A stretch of DNA of 64,000 nucleotides from Pelagibius sp040217155 (GCA_040217155.1 JAVJNS010000014.1:186001-250000); one strand, 5' to 3'; positions 37,742 to 47,112 are shown, counted from the first letter of the stretch. Notes: a model not told the origin generated them from the sequence alone. Made by a program: numbers and translations.

Positions 37742-38461
37742 ATGATCAATCCAGCATTCTGCGGCGGCTTTGCCGCGCTGACCCTGCTCCTCCTCACCGC
37801 CTGCAATGCCCAGCCACAGGTCGCACGCGAGGGCGTCTTCGACCGTTCGGATACGCTTTTCGACCCGGCGCGGGCGATCCAGCAGGACTGGATCGAGATG
37901 CCGTTCGTGGGGCACACCGACTACCGTCTCGACTCCTACCAGGACCGCCTCTCGATCCGTGCCGAGGGCCGGCGCTCGGCGTCCGGTCTGGTGCTGCCGG
38001 TAGATTTCGACGCCGAGGCCTGCCCCTATTTGGAGTGGGACTGGCGGGTCGAAACCCTGCAGCAGAGCGCCAGCCTCTACGAGAAGGCCCTGGAGGACGT
38101 CGCCGCCTCGATCTTCGTGATGTTCGGCGATCCGGGCAGTTTCGCCGCGCCCAATCCGGTGCCGACGCTGCGCTATGTCTGGTCCACGGGCCGTGTGCAG
38201 GACGAGACCATCATCGATTCGCCCTACATGCCGGGGGTGGTGCGTTCCATCGTGGTGCAGGGTGGCATCGTCAGCCCGCTGGCCTGGGAAGAGGAAAGGC
38301 GCGACCTCGTCGCCGACTATCAGGCGGCCTTCGGCGGCTTGCCGAAGGACCGGGTGCGGGCGGTGGCCATCTTTACCGACAACGACCAGACACAGGAGCC
38401 GGTGGTGGCCCACTACGGTGCCGCGCGCCTGTTCTGCTCCGGGCCCGAGAACCCGACTTGA
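37742..38461 (+). CDS. DUF3047 domain lipoprotein
   Basis: This 239-residue protein has a signal peptide ending in the lipobox LTAC (Cys20 or nearby), so it is probably a lipoprotein. The mature domain matches DUF3047: CPYLEWDWRVETL, then DVAASIFVMFGDPG, LRYVWSTG, and a C-terminal RVRAVAIFTDNDQT-x-EPVVAHYG. Function is not established. It follows the previous gene after 40 bases and may be cotranscribed with it. Confidence 0.82.
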   Translation: MINPAFCGGFAALTLLLLTACNAQPQVAREGVFDRSDTLFDPARAIQQDWIEMPFVGHTDYRLDSYQDRLSIRAEGRRSASGLVLPVDFDAEACPYLEWDWRVETLQQSASLYEKALEDVAASIFVMFGDPGSFAAPNPVPTLRYVWSTGRVQDETIIDSPYMPGVVRSIVVQGGIVSPLAWEEERRDLVADYQAAFGGLPKDRVRAVAIFTDNDQTQEPVVAHYGAARLFCSGPENPT

Positions 38462-38537
38462 TGCACCTCAATGCGGCTTGACCGGCTCCGCTTCAAGATC
38501 ACCGGATCAATGCTGAAGCTGAGAAGGGTTACGCATC

Positions 38538-38873
38538 ATGAATCTAATCATCGGCCTCGCCGCTGGCGCACTCCTGCTTGCCGGAACGGCGCCGGCCCTG
38601 GCCCAGGAGCGCGGTTATTTCGATCACTATCATGCCTGGGGCGCGGGCTGGGGCATGCTGTTCGGGCCGTTGATGATGATCGTCTTCCTGGCCGCCGTGG
38701 TCGCTCTCGCCGTCGCCGTCGCGCGCTGGCTGGGCGCTGGTGGCCCGTCCGGTGGCCAGGCGGTCCCGCCGCCGGGTGGCAGGAGCGCCCTCGACGTCCT
38801 CAGGGACCGCTTTGCCCGAGGCGAGATCGACAAGGACGAATTCGAAGAGCGCCGCCGCCTGCTGGCCGACTAG
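38538..38873 (+). CDS. SHOCT domain membrane protein
   Basis: This 111-residue protein has an N-terminal signal-like segment (about residues 3-23), a second hydrophobic helix (about 42-66), and a C-terminal SHOCT motif, LDVLRDRFARGEIDKDEFEERR. SHOCT motifs occur at protein termini and are thought to mediate oligomerisation. Its stop overlaps the stop of the convergent methyltransferase gene by four bases. Confidence 0.8.
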   Translation: MNLIIGLAAGALLLAGTAPALAQERGYFDHYHAWGAGWGMLFGPLMMIVFLAAVVALAVAVARWLGAGGPSGGQAVPPPGGRSALDVLRDRFARGEIDKDEFEERRRLLAD

Positions 38874-39583
38874 GTTTCTGTGTCGCCGGCGGCGCTCGGC
38901 GCGACCCGCCACACGACGGCGTTGCGCAGGTCGCTGTCCTCCAGTTCGCGGCTGGTTTTCACGCCATAGGCGATGAGCCGCTCCAGGCCCCGGCGCGGCA
39001 GGTAGGTACGCCCGGGATCGCCCAGCAGCACCAGGCAGTCCCCGGCGTCTGAGGGCGTGGCCAGGCTGCGCAGCCAGGCGGTGATGCGGTCGGCGGCCGG
39101 GCGCTCGTAGCAGACGTCGCCGGCCAGCACCACGTCCCAATGTTCGTTTGGCGTGGCCGGGTTGGGCTCACCGACCAGGTCTTTCTTCGAGACTGTGATG
39201 TCCACCGCGTTGGCCGCCGCATTGAGGCGGCAGGCGGCGCAGGCGAAGGCGTCGATCTCGGCCGCTTCGACGCTGGCCGCCCCGGCCAGCCTGGCGGCGA
39301 TGCTCTGCAGGCCGGAGCCGGCGGCGAAGTCCAGCACCCGCTTGCCGAGGACCGCCTCGGGATGGTCGAGCAGATAGCGCGCCAGGGCCTGGCCGCCGGC
39401 CCAGGCGAAGGCCCAGAACGGCGGCGGCAGGCCCTGCTCGGCGAGCCCGACTTCCGTGGCCTCCCACAGCGGCACCACCTCGCTGGCGAGGTAAAGCTGC
39501 ACCTCGGGCACCAGCGGCGGCGCCTGCAGGACGGTGTTGGCGCGGATGAAGTCATCCAGTGGCAGGTGCAGGGCCGCGGTCAC
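38870..39583 (-). CDS. Class I SAM-dependent methyltransferase, protein-lysine/nicotinamide-type
   Basis: This 237-residue methyltransferase carries the SAM-binding motif I VLDFAAGSGLQSIAARLAG and the acidic loop EAAEIDAFA. The N-terminal region with PPFWAFAWAGGQALARYLLDHP is typical of the ETFB-lysine / PrmA-related methyltransferases. The likely start is GTG at 39583, overlapping the ubiA stop (GTGA); the longer open frame upstream is antisense-frame noise inside ubiA. Substrate is inferred only. Confidence 0.83.
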   Translation of the reverse strand: MTAALHLPLDDFIRANTVLQAPPLVPEVQLYLASEVVPLWEATEVGLAEQGLPPPFWAFAWAGGQALARYLLDHPEAVLGKRVLDFAAGSGLQSIAARLAGAASVEAAEIDAFACAACRLNAAANAVDITVSKKDLVGEPNPATPNEHWDVVLAGDVCYERPAADRITAWLRSLATPSDAGDCLVLLGDPGRTYLPRRGLERLIAYGVKTSRELEDSDLRNAVVWRVAPSAAGDTET

Positions 39584-40578
39584 GCGGGGAAAATCCAGGC
39601 GGTGAGCCAGGGGCTGCCGGCCAGGATGCCGGCCAGCAGCAGCCAGCCGGCGATGCGGTTCGACTTGAACTTGGCGAGACAGTTGAAGGGCTGGCCGAGG
39701 TCGACGTCGGCGACCTGCCAGGCGAACTGCGCCGCCGTCGCGGCGAGGCCGATCCAGAACGGCCAGGCGAGCCCTGCCGCCCAGCCCGCCACACCGAAAA
39801 GTGCTACAGCGGCCGTGAAGAAGCCGGCCAGCCAGGGCTTGCTGCCGTCGCCGAGCCTGAGCGCCAGGGACTTCACGCCGATCAGGGCGTCGTCCTCCTT
39901 GTCCTGGTGGGCGTAGATGGTGTCGTAGCCCAGGGTCCAGGCGATGCCGCCGAGGTAGAGCAGCAGCGCCGGCCAGCCGAAGGAGCCGGTGGCGGCGGTC
40001 CAGCCGATCAGCGCGCCCCAGTTGAAGGTCAGGCCGAGCCAGGCCTGCGGCCAGTAGGTGATGCGCTTCATCAGCGGGTAGGGAAACACCAGCAGCAGCG
40101 AGGCGCAGCCCAGGACGATGGTCAGGCCGTTCATCTGCACCAGGATCGCGAAGGAGCCCAGCAGCAACGCCAGCAGGAAGACGCCGGCCTGTATGAGGCT
40201 CACTTCGCCGCTGGGAATCGGCCGCGTCGCCGTGCGCGCCACCCGGCCGTCGATGTCGCGGTCGAGGATGTCGTTCACCGTGCAGCCGGCGGCGCGCATG
40301 AGGAAGGCGCCGACCCCGAAATAGAGGTAGAGCCACCACGACGGGCCGCTGTTGGCGGCCGCGTCGCCACTTGCCGCATCACCCAGGGCGATGGCCCACC
40401 AGCCGGGCAGCAGCAGCAGCCAGGTACCGATCGGGCGGTCGAGGCGCCCGAGCCGCAGGTAGGCGCGCGCCGGGGCCGGCGCCAGGCGCAGCACCCAGTG
40501 GTCGGCGCGGATGTCGCTGGCCGGGGCAGCTCGGCCGGAGTTGGAAGAGGCCCGTGAACTGGAAGACATGCGGCTCAT
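39580..40578 (-). CDS. ubiA: 4-hydroxybenzoate polyprenyltransferase
   Basis: UbiA prenylates 4-hydroxybenzoate in ubiquinone synthesis and is an inner-membrane enzyme. The 332-residue protein has about eight membrane helices. The two Asp-rich motifs are present as NDILDRDIDG and YAHQDKEDD, and the family start RPIGTWLLLLPGWW is clear. The first 25 residues are Ser-rich and may be partly untranslated. It is coupled to the downstream methyltransferase and diverges from rsmE. Confidence 0.95.
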   Translation of the reverse strand: MSRMSSSSRASSNSGRAAPASDIRADHWVLRLAPAPARAYLRLGRLDRPIGTWLLLLPGWWAIALGDAASGDAAANSGPSWWLYLYFGVGAFLMRAAGCTVNDILDRDIDGRVARTATRPIPSGEVSLIQAGVFLLALLLGSFAILVQMNGLTIVLGCASLLLVFPYPLMKRITYWPQAWLGLTFNWGALIGWTAATGSFGWPALLLYLGGIAWTLGYDTIYAHQDKEDDALIGVKSLALRLGDGSKPWLAGFFTAAVALFGVAGWAAGLAWPFWIGLAATAAQFAWQVADVDLGQPFNCLAKFKSNRIAGWLLLAGILAGSPWLTAWIFPA

Positions 40579-40655
40579 CCCTTACTGTGTAGCGTCGAAT
40601 CGGATGGGGAGAAAGCCGTGCGTCACCGATCTGCCGGCCAGGCTGCCGGGCGCTT

Positions 40656-41459
40656 ATGACCGGCGGAGCCAAGCCGGCCACCCGTCTTCATGTCGACGAA
40701 GCCTTGTCGCCGGGCCGCACCCTGGGGCTTGACCATGCCCGCGCGCACTTCCTGCGCTCGGTGCTGCGGCTGGCGCCGGGTGCGCAGATCGCCGTTTTCA
40801 ATGGCGCCGACGGCGAGTGGCTGGCCGAGATCGAAGGCCTCGGCAAGGGCTGGTGCTCTCTGCTGCTGCTGGAGCGGCGCCGCGCGGCGGCCCCCGAGCC
40901 GGACCTGTGGCTGGTGTTCGCGCCGATCAAGCGCGCCCGCCTCGACTTCATGGCGGAAAAGGCGACCGAACTGGGCTGCTCGGTGCTGCAGCCGGTGATG
41001 ACGCGCTTCACCGCCGTCAGCCGGGTCAACGAAGAACGCCTGGCGGCCAACGCGCGCGAGGCCGCGGAGCAGTGCGAGCGGCTGACACTGCCGGAGGTCC
41101 GCGAGACGGTGAGTTTCGACCGCCTGCTCGACACCTGGCCGGCGCAGCGCCGCCTGCTGGTCTGTGCCGAGTGGGGGGCGGCACAGCCAGTCGCCGTGGC
41201 GCTACAGGCAATGCGCGTCGAACCGCCGGGCGACGTCGGCCCCTGGGCGGTCATGACCGGACCGGAGGGCGGCTTTGCCCAAAGCGAACTTGACGCCCTT
41301 CGCAAACTGCCCTTTGTTACGCCGGTCGGCCTCGGGCCGCGGATTCTTCGCGCCGATACGGCGGCCTTGGCGGCACTCGCCTGCTGGCAGGCGATACTCG
41401 GCGATGGCGCGCGGCGGCCGCCGTCGGCCCTGGCGGGTTTCCCGGCATCCGAGGGATGA
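40656..41459 (+). CDS. rsmE: 16S rRNA (uracil(1498)-N3)-methyltransferase
   Basis: RsmE methylates U1498 of 16S rRNA. The 267-residue SPOUT-family protein has a PUA-like N-terminal domain with RAHFLRSVLRLAPG and the trefoil-knot SAM site MTGPEGGFAQSELDAL and LGPRILRADTAALAAL. It is divergent from ubiA across 77 bases, a conserved arrangement with ubiA in many alphaproteobacteria. Confidence 0.94.
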   Translation: MTGGAKPATRLHVDEALSPGRTLGLDHARAHFLRSVLRLAPGAQIAVFNGADGEWLAEIEGLGKGWCSLLLLERRRAAAPEPDLWLVFAPIKRARLDFMAEKATELGCSVLQPVMTRFTAVSRVNEERLAANAREAAEQCERLTLPEVRETVSFDRLLDTWPAQRRLLVCAEWGAAQPVAVALQAMRVEPPGDVGPWAVMTGPEGGFAQSELDALRKLPFVTPVGLGPRILRADTAALAALACWQAILGDGARRPPSALAGFPASEG

Positions 41460-41733
41460 AGACCTCCGCCGCTCGGCCACTATGGAGGGCGCAGGGCCGC
41501 AGGCGGAAGGGCCAAATAGACTTGAAGGGCGGCCCCGGGCTCCCCTTGTAATATTTCAGGCATGGCAGCAGGACCCGCCAAGAGGGCCGCTGTTTCACCA
41601 GGCAACCAGGACGACGAATCGACAGGCGGCCGGGGGGCGGACGCCGGCTTCATCCACAAAGAGAGGTTCGACCGGACGGTCATTCTCAGGCCGCAGCGCA
41701 TCGAACCGCTATCTGGATTAAGGGGAATAGGGC

Positions 41734-43098
41734 ATGTCCGCTCCTCCGCAAAGTCAGGGCGACGTCCTGACGGACAAGGCAGAACTGATTGCTTACCTGG
41801 AGGCAGGCTGCAAGGCGCCGGAAGACTGGCGCATCGGCACCGAGCACGAGAAATTCTGCTTTTCCCTGGAGGATTTTCGTCCGCTGCCCTACGACGGCGC
41901 GAGCGGCATCGGTGCGCTGCTGGAGGGTCTGCAGCGCTTCGGCTGGTCGCCGGTGGTGGAGAACGGCAAGGTCATCGCGCTGGCCCAGGATGGCGCCAGC
42001 GTCTCGCTCGAGCCGGGCGGCCAGTTCGAGCTCTCCGGCGCGCCGCTGAAAACCATTCACGAGACCTGCAGCGAGGTGCACACCCATCTGGACCAGATCC
42101 GCGAGGTCGCCGGTCCGCTCAACGTCGCCGCCATGGGCCTCGGGTTCCAGCCCAAGTGGGCCCGCAGCGACATCCCGTGGATGCCCAAGGGCCGCTATAA
42201 GATCATGCGGGACTACATGCCCAAGAAGGGCAATCTCGGCCTCGACATGATGCTGCGCACCTGCACGGTGCAGGTGAACCTCGACTTCCAGTCGGAAGCC
42301 GACATGGTGAAGAAATTTCGCGTCAGCCTGGCGCTTCAGCCGGTGGCGACCGCGCTTTTCGCCAATTCGCCCTTTACCGAAGGCCGGCCGAACGGCTTTC
42401 TCAGCTACCGCAGCCATATTTGGACCGACACCGATCCCGATCGCTGCGGCATCCTGCCGTTCGTTTTTGAGGACGGCATGGGCTTCGAGCGCTATGTCGA
42501 TCATGTGCTCGATGTTCCGATGTATTTCGTCTACCGCGACGGCGAGTACATCGACGCCTCGGGGCAGTCTTTTCGGGACTTCCTCGATGGCCGCCTGCCG
42601 GCACTGCCGGGCGAGAAGCCCAGGACGGGCGACTGGGCCGATCACCTTTCGACGTTGTTTCCCGAAGTGCGCCTGAAGCGCTTCCTGGAAATGCGGGGCG
42701 CCGATGGCGGCCCGTGGAAGTCGCTCTGCGCCTTGCCGGCGCTTTGGGTTGGCCTGCTCTATGACCAGGCGTCGCTGGACGCGGCCTGGGATCTGGTCAA
42801 GGACTGGTCCCTGGACGAGCACCAGTATCTGCGCGACGAGGTGCCGAAACAGGCGCTGCACACGCCGTTTCGTGGCAAGCCGCTCAACGCCGTGGCGCGC
42901 CAGGCGGTGGAGATCGCCGCCCAGGGGCTCAAGGCGCGCCATCGCCAGGACTGGCAGGGTGAGGATGAAGGCCTTTTTCTGGCGCTGCTGCACAGCCGTG
43001 TGGAGCGGGAGAAATCGCCGGCGGAGTACCTGCTCGACGACTTCCACGGCCGCTGGCAGAACTCCATCGACCCGATATTCAACGAGTGTGCCTACTGA
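41734..43098 (+). CDS. gshA: Glutamate-cysteine ligase, plant/alphaproteobacterial type
   Basis: GshA makes gamma-glutamylcysteine, the first step of glutathione synthesis. The 454-residue protein belongs to the GCS2 family shared by plants and alphaproteobacteria: WRIGTEHEKFCF, then VSLEPGGQFELSG and MLRTCTVQVNLDF are signature segments. A CxxC-like redox pair found in plant enzymes is not obvious. The 274 bases upstream hold no gene I can support; GGGGAAT before the ATG is a reasonable ribosome-binding site. Confidence 0.95.
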   Translation: MSAPPQSQGDVLTDKAELIAYLEAGCKAPEDWRIGTEHEKFCFSLEDFRPLPYDGASGIGALLEGLQRFGWSPVVENGKVIALAQDGASVSLEPGGQFELSGAPLKTIHETCSEVHTHLDQIREVAGPLNVAAMGLGFQPKWARSDIPWMPKGRYKIMRDYMPKKGNLGLDMMLRTCTVQVNLDFQSEADMVKKFRVSLALQPVATALFANSPFTEGRPNGFLSYRSHIWTDTDPDRCGILPFVFEDGMGFERYVDHVLDVPMYFVYRDGEYIDASGQSFRDFLDGRLPALPGEKPRTGDWADHLSTLFPEVRLKRFLEMRGADGGPWKSLCALPALWVGLLYDQASLDAAWDLVKDWSLDEHQYLRDEVPKQALHTPFRGKPLNAVARQAVEIAAQGLKARHRQDWQGEDEGLFLALLHSRVEREKSPAEYLLDDFHGRWQNSIDPIFNECAY

Positions 43099-43113
43099 GG
43101 ATCCGGTCTCGGG

Positions 43114-43641
43114 CTACCGCGCCGCGCCAAGCCCTGCTCTGGCTTTGGCCGCGGACTTGTCGCGGGCCTGCTGGGCCAGGGTGAGGGCCCGCAGCAGCGC
43201 CGGCGACAGGGTCGTCTTGGCCGCTTCCTGCGCCGGCGTCAAAGACAACCGCTCCAGTCGGTCCCGCGCCTCGATGGCCAGAATTTCAGCACGCAGCCGG
43301 GCGATGGCGGAATCATAGGCCTCCGCCGAGCCAAATCGTCTCGAAGTGGCGACCCCGGTGAATGTCCGCGGTGCCGCCAGGCCGCGAGACTCCGCGCCGC
43401 GCAAGACGGATGTGCGCGGCGGCGTGCCGGTCACCGAGAAGCTTCCCAGGCGCTGCCCGGCCGGGCCGTTGTTGAAGATCATGGTCTTGCCGACAGTGTT
43501 GTGGGATCCGCGCGCGCCGCAGAAAGTGGACGTACCGATGGTGGCGCAGGACTGGGCCGCGGCGGACGAAACAACGGGCGTGGCGGCGAGGCCCATCAAC
43601 AGCACCAGGCTGGCCGATATGGGCAGGAAAAGCTTCATCAT
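43114..43641 (-). CDS. Secreted protein of unknown family (paralog A)
   Basis: This 175-residue protein has a clear signal peptide (about residues 1-29, ending AAAQS). The mature N-terminal part has a Cys pair (SCATIGTSTFCG). The C-terminal 65 residues are predicted helical and match a second protein in this window (47885-48340): the shared pattern is FGSxExYxS, LR, LExxxLxPAQxAA, PALxRALxLAxQxRD. I do not recognise the family. It is downstream of the GGDEF/regulator/kinase run on the same strand, 138 bases away, and converges on gshA. Confidence 0.75.
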   Translation of the reverse strand: MMKLFLPISASLVLLMGLAATPVVSSAAAQSCATIGTSTFCGARGSHNTVGKTMIFNNGPAGQRLGSFSVTGTPPRTSVLRGAESRGLAAPRTFTGVATSRRFGSAEAYDSAIARLRAEILAIEARDRLERLSLTPAQEAAKTTLSPALLRALTLAQQARDKSAAKARAGLGAAR

Positions 43642-43779
43642 GGCAGGGCTCCCAGAGCTTCATTGGGTTGCTAGGCGCCTTGGAAGTTACGCGTCCCTGT
43701 CCAATATGGGTTCAGCCAGGCCGGATTTACAGACCAGGGTTTGAGTGGCGTGCCTGTGCGGCAAACAGTTGCGGGAGCT

Positions 43780-44301
43780 CTAGTTCTGGACGGACCGCAG
43801 GTGTTGTCCGCGTGGCGGCTCCGTTTCCCGTTTCATTCTGTACATTTTCTCGTCGGCGATTCTAAGGAGATTGGATCGCGAAGTGGCCATGCTCGGATAG
43901 AGCGCTGCACCAATGCTCAAGCCGATGCCAATGCTTTGGTCTTCGACGAAGTAGTGCTGGCTACAGATGCTGTCGACAATGCGACGCTCAATGCTCGCCA
44001 GCGCGGCAACGCCGTCATCGGGCAGGTTTTCCAGCAGGACAACGAACTCATCGCCACCAAGGCGCGCTGTGGTATCGCCGTTGCGCAGCGCCTTCAGGGT
44101 GCGCCCTGCGACTTCTTGCAAAATCTTGTCGCCCGCTGCGTGGCCGTAGGTGTCGTTGATCGGTTTGAATTCGTTGAGATCGAAAACGATGACGGCGAAG
44201 ACGGTGCTCTGTCCGGTTCTGGCCATGGCATGATCCAGCCGTTCGTCGAAGAACCGGCGGTTCGCCAGTCCGGTAAGCGCGTCATAGTTGGCGCCGCGCA
44301 C
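43780..44301 (-). CDS. GGDEF-domain diguanylate cyclase
   Basis: This is a complete GGDEF domain with almost nothing else: DALTGLANRRFF at the start, the metal-binding FDLNEFKPIND, and the active site GGDEF at residues 82-86. The inhibitory I-site RNGD (residues 73-76) lies exactly five residues before GGDEF, so product feedback is predicted. I favour the GTG start at 44301, preceded by CAGGGA and overlapping the end of the response-regulator gene by 20 bases. An ATG at 44379 in the same frame would overlap by 98 bases. Its frame is +1 relative to the regulator; an ancestral regulator-GGDEF fusion broken by an indel is an alternative. Confidence 0.8.
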   Translation of the reverse strand: MRGANYDALTGLANRRFFDERLDHAMARTGQSTVFAVIVFDLNEFKPINDTYGHAAGDKILQEVAGRTLKALRNGDTTARLGGDEFVVLLENLPDDGVAALASIERRIVDSICSQHYFVEDQSIGIGLSIGAALYPSMATSRSNLLRIADEKMYRMKRETEPPRGQHLRSVQN

Positions 44302-44755
44302 ATTTTCCCTGCCCCGGAAGAATTGCGAGTTCAAACCAATAGTCCTTGAGTTGCTGGATCGCCTTGAAGAACCTCTCAAGGTCGACCGGCTTTTGAATGT
44401 AGGTGTTCGCGCCGGCCTTGTAGCAACGCTCTATGTCGCGAGGATCGGTGGAGGTTGTCAGAACAACCACGGGAATCTCAGCGAGATGCAGTTGACTTCT
44501 CATCTGTGACAGTATCGCCGCTCCCCCAATGCCCGGCAAATTCAGGTCAAGCAGAATGATGCCCGGCATGGCAAGTTCCGGATCATCGGAGCCATGCATT
44601 ACTTTCGATAGATAGAGGAGGGTGGACTCGGCACAATCGAAGCGCAGCAAAGGGTTGGCAAGGCCACCGTTTCGCTTCAAGGCGCGCTCCGTCGCTTCAA
44701 AGTCGTCGTCGCTGTCTTCGACGATATCGATTGGTTGGCGAATCGCGGGTTTCAT
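44282..44755 (-). CDS. Response regulator, Rcp1-like single receiver domain
   Basis: This 157-residue receiver domain shows the acidic pocket IVEDSDDDFE (residues 11-20), phosphoacceptor Asp70 in LLDLNLPG, Thr100/Thr101 in VVLTTST, and Lys122 in IQKPVDLERF. The C-terminal KDYWFELAILP segment is typical of Rcp1-type regulators that pair with phytochrome-like kinases. There is no output domain. It overlaps the kinase stop by four bases (ATGA) and the GGDEF gene by at least 20, so the three are translationally coupled. Confidence 0.92.
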   Translation of the reverse strand: MKPAIRQPIDIVEDSDDDFEATERALKRNGGLANPLLRFDCAESTLLYLSKVMHGSDDPELAMPGIILLDLNLPGIGGAAILSQMRSQLHLAEIPVVVLTTSTDPRDIERCYKAGANTYIQKPVDLERFFKAIQQLKDYWFELAILPGQGKCARRQL

Positions 44756-47112
44756 GCCGCACTCCCTGGGAAAGTGAAGTAGAAGGTGGTTCCGGCGCCG
44801 GGTTCGGACTCGAGCCAGATTTTGCCGCCGTGACGTTCGATGATCTTTTTCACGAAACTCAGACCCGCTCCCGTGCCGGCACCATATGCTCGTTCATGGT
44901 TCAGGCGTTTGAAAATAGTAAAGACCGATTCGTGAAATTCCGCGGAAATACCAATGCCGTTGTCTTTGACATAGATAGTTTCGCTCGCGACCCCTTTGGA
45001 CTTCGCATTATCTGCCAGGACACCGATCTCTATCGTCTTCTCCGCACTGCCGTTGTACTTGATGCCGTTCACGATGAGGTTCATGAACACACTGACGAGG
45101 CGCGACCGGTCGCCGCGTATAGCGGGGAGCCCGTTGACAACGGAGACTTTCGCGTTCTTCTCTTCGATCAAGTTGGCGAGAGAGACCTTGACCTCGTCGA
45201 CGATGCAATTGAGATCGACGGCGTCCATTTCCAATGAAGCGCGCCCGAGCCGCGACCACTGAAGCAGCTCGGTGGTCAGTGTGTCGGCGCGCAGAGCAAG
45301 CTCGCGAAGGCGCTGGACGCGTTTGTTGCCGTCCTTGCCGAGCACTTCTGCATAGTCTTCTTGCAGAAATCTGGCGTGATTGGCGATGCCCCGTAGAGGC
45401 TCCTTCAGGTCATGCGAGGAAATGTAAGCGAAGTCATCTAGATCCTGATTGCTGCGCTCAAGCTCGGCGGTATGGCGGGCTGCCTGTCTTTCTATTGCCT
45501 GACGCTCACTGATGTCGCGGACGGCACCATCGAACAACCGTTTGCCGCCGATCATGATTTCGTTGATAAGCAGTTCCGCCTCGAAAACCCGGCCGTTTGT
45601 TCGCAACGCCTGAACGATTCCGTTGGAACCGTCTTCACAGGACTCCAGATAACACTGCATGCTGGGAAATCTTCCGCGGGCATCGAATTCCGGGAGGATC
45701 AGGGCGACGTTCAGTCCGACAACCTTGTGCTCCGCGTAGCCGAACAGCTTCTCGGCGCTTCTGTTGAACTCTAGGAGCGTACCGCTTTCATCCGTCACGA
45801 AGAGGGCGTCAACGGCTTCCCTGCGCAGGGTCTCCATGCGCGATAGTGCGGCGCTTTCCGAATTCCGGGATTTCTCTAGCCCTTCGACAAGATCGGTGAA
45901 GGCGCGAGACAGTTCGCCGATTTCATCCTGGCGAAAAGTCGGCAGGCTGATCTTGCGCTTTCCCGCCCCAAAAGCCCGCGTTTCCTCAACCATCTGAAGC
46001 AGGGGAGTGGTTACCATTCGCGCTGCGGCGAAGGACGCGAGCGAAGCGAAGAAGGCCAACAGAAGTGCGGTCCAAAGCGATGAATTGCGAATTGCGTTGG
46101 CTTCGGCGACGAACTGTTTCTCGGGTACCACCAGCGCAATTTTCAGGAGCTGCTCGCGCTTGAAGGCGTCGAAGCTAAGCCGGCTGATGTGAATGGCGAA
46201 ATCCTCGCCATCGATTCTGCGTGTAACGGTCTGGTCGACGACGGTGCTCTGGTGCAGCAGCCTGACGATGCTGGGCACCGAGTCCGCCAACGCGCCGCGA
46301 AAGTAAAATTCCGACGCTTTGCCGTCGCGCGGCTGGGTTATGTAGTCGTCGGTGTCGGTGAGCATCACAATCGCCCCGTCCGTGTCGAGGCTGGTCGAAT
46401 CGGAACGGAGAAGAGCGGCGGCATCGGCGTCGACCACCATGAAGCCGAAGGTCTTGCCGTCCGGTCCATAAACCGGCGTAACCGCGCGGATCACTGGGCG
46501 GCCTTCGTCAGCCAGGCCGTGGTCGCGGTTCAAGGCGATGCCGGAGAAGTAGACTTCGCCTTCGGCCAAACCGAGGCTGTCGCGGATGTAGGACTCGTCG
46601 GTCCTGCGCTGCAAGTCCTCGATCGCAATGGTCAGAATTTCATCACCGAAGCGGTCGACACGCACAATTTCACGGCCGCCATCGGCGATTCCGATATAGC
46701 GTAGCTGCACGTAGCCGGGGCGGTGCGCGATGATCGAACCGAAGATTGTTTCCAGCCGCTTGCGCCACTGATCGGCTGTGGAGCCATCGAGAGGATCGGC
46801 GCGCATCTGCGGCAGGCTTCGCGCCAGTCCTTGAAAGGGAGGGGTGCTAGAGATGGTGAGAACGTCCGCTCTCAATCCACCAAAGGCATTCTGCAGATGA
46901 TGTGCGATCAGGCTGGATTGGCTGCTCAGCCGCCCGGTTGCCTCGTCGCGCGTCAACTCGGCGATGCGGGTATAGTTGGCGGCGCCGACCACGAGCGCCG
47001 TGATAAGCGCGATGCCGGCGGCAAGCAGGATGATCTTGCCGCGTATCGAAAGCGAAAGGCGACGGAACCGTGGCGGCGATTCGAGAATGGAGTCTGCTGA
47101 CACGGCCGTCAC
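44752..47112 (-). CDS. Membrane sensor histidine kinase with extracytoplasmic sensor, HAMP, PAS and kinase domains
   Basis: This 786-residue kinase has membrane helix 1 at about residues 26-46, a large extracytoplasmic region of about 300 residues that looks Cache-like, and membrane helix 2 at about 347-370. These are followed by HAMP (about 370-425), PAS (about 435-550), HisKA with phosphoacceptor His567 (YISSHDLKEPLRG), and a C-terminal HATPase (about 670-785, YVKDNGIGIS and GAGTGAGLSFVKKI). The HisKA type is that of Cph1-like kinases, matching the Rcp-like regulator downstream. The ligand is unknown. Local base composition is lower than the window average (50% G+C for 44941-45000). Confidence 0.93.
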   Translation of the reverse strand: MTAVSADSILESPPRFRRLSLSIRGKIILLAAGIALITALVVGAANYTRIAELTRDEATGRLSSQSSLIAHHLQNAFGGLRADVLTISSTPPFQGLARSLPQMRADPLDGSTADQWRKRLETIFGSIIAHRPGYVQLRYIGIADGGREIVRVDRFGDEILTIAIEDLQRRTDESYIRDSLGLAEGEVYFSGIALNRDHGLADEGRPVIRAVTPVYGPDGKTFGFMVVDADAAALLRSDSTSLDTDGAIVMLTDTDDYITQPRDGKASEFYFRGALADSVPSIVRLLHQSTVVDQTVTRRIDGEDFAIHISRLSFDAFKREQLLKIALVVPEKQFVAEANAIRNSSLWTALLLAFFASLASFAAARMVTTPLLQMVEETRAFGAGKRKISLPTFRQDEIGELSRAFTDLVEGLEKSRNSESAALSRMETLRREAVDALFVTDESGTLLEFNRSAEKLFGYAEHKVVGLNVALILPEFDARGRFPSMQCYLESCEDGSNGIVQALRTNGRVFEAELLINEIMIGGKRLFDGAVRDISERQAIERQAARHTAELERSNQDLDDFAYISSHDLKEPLRGIANHARFLQEDYAEVLGKDGNKRVQRLRELALRADTLTTELLQWSRLGRASLEMDAVDLNCIVDEVKVSLANLIEEKNAKVSVVNGLPAIRGDRSRLVSVFMNLIVNGIKYNGSAEKTIEIGVLADNAKSKGVASETIYVKDNGIGISAEFHESVFTIFKRLNHERAYGAGTGAGLSFVKKIIERHGGKIWLESEPGAGTTFYFTFPGSAA

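Noticed and set aside
41562..42200. A 212-codon frame overlapping the start of gshA
   Set aside because: The overlapped part is certainly gshA, and the upstream part shows no recognisable domain or ribosome-binding site.
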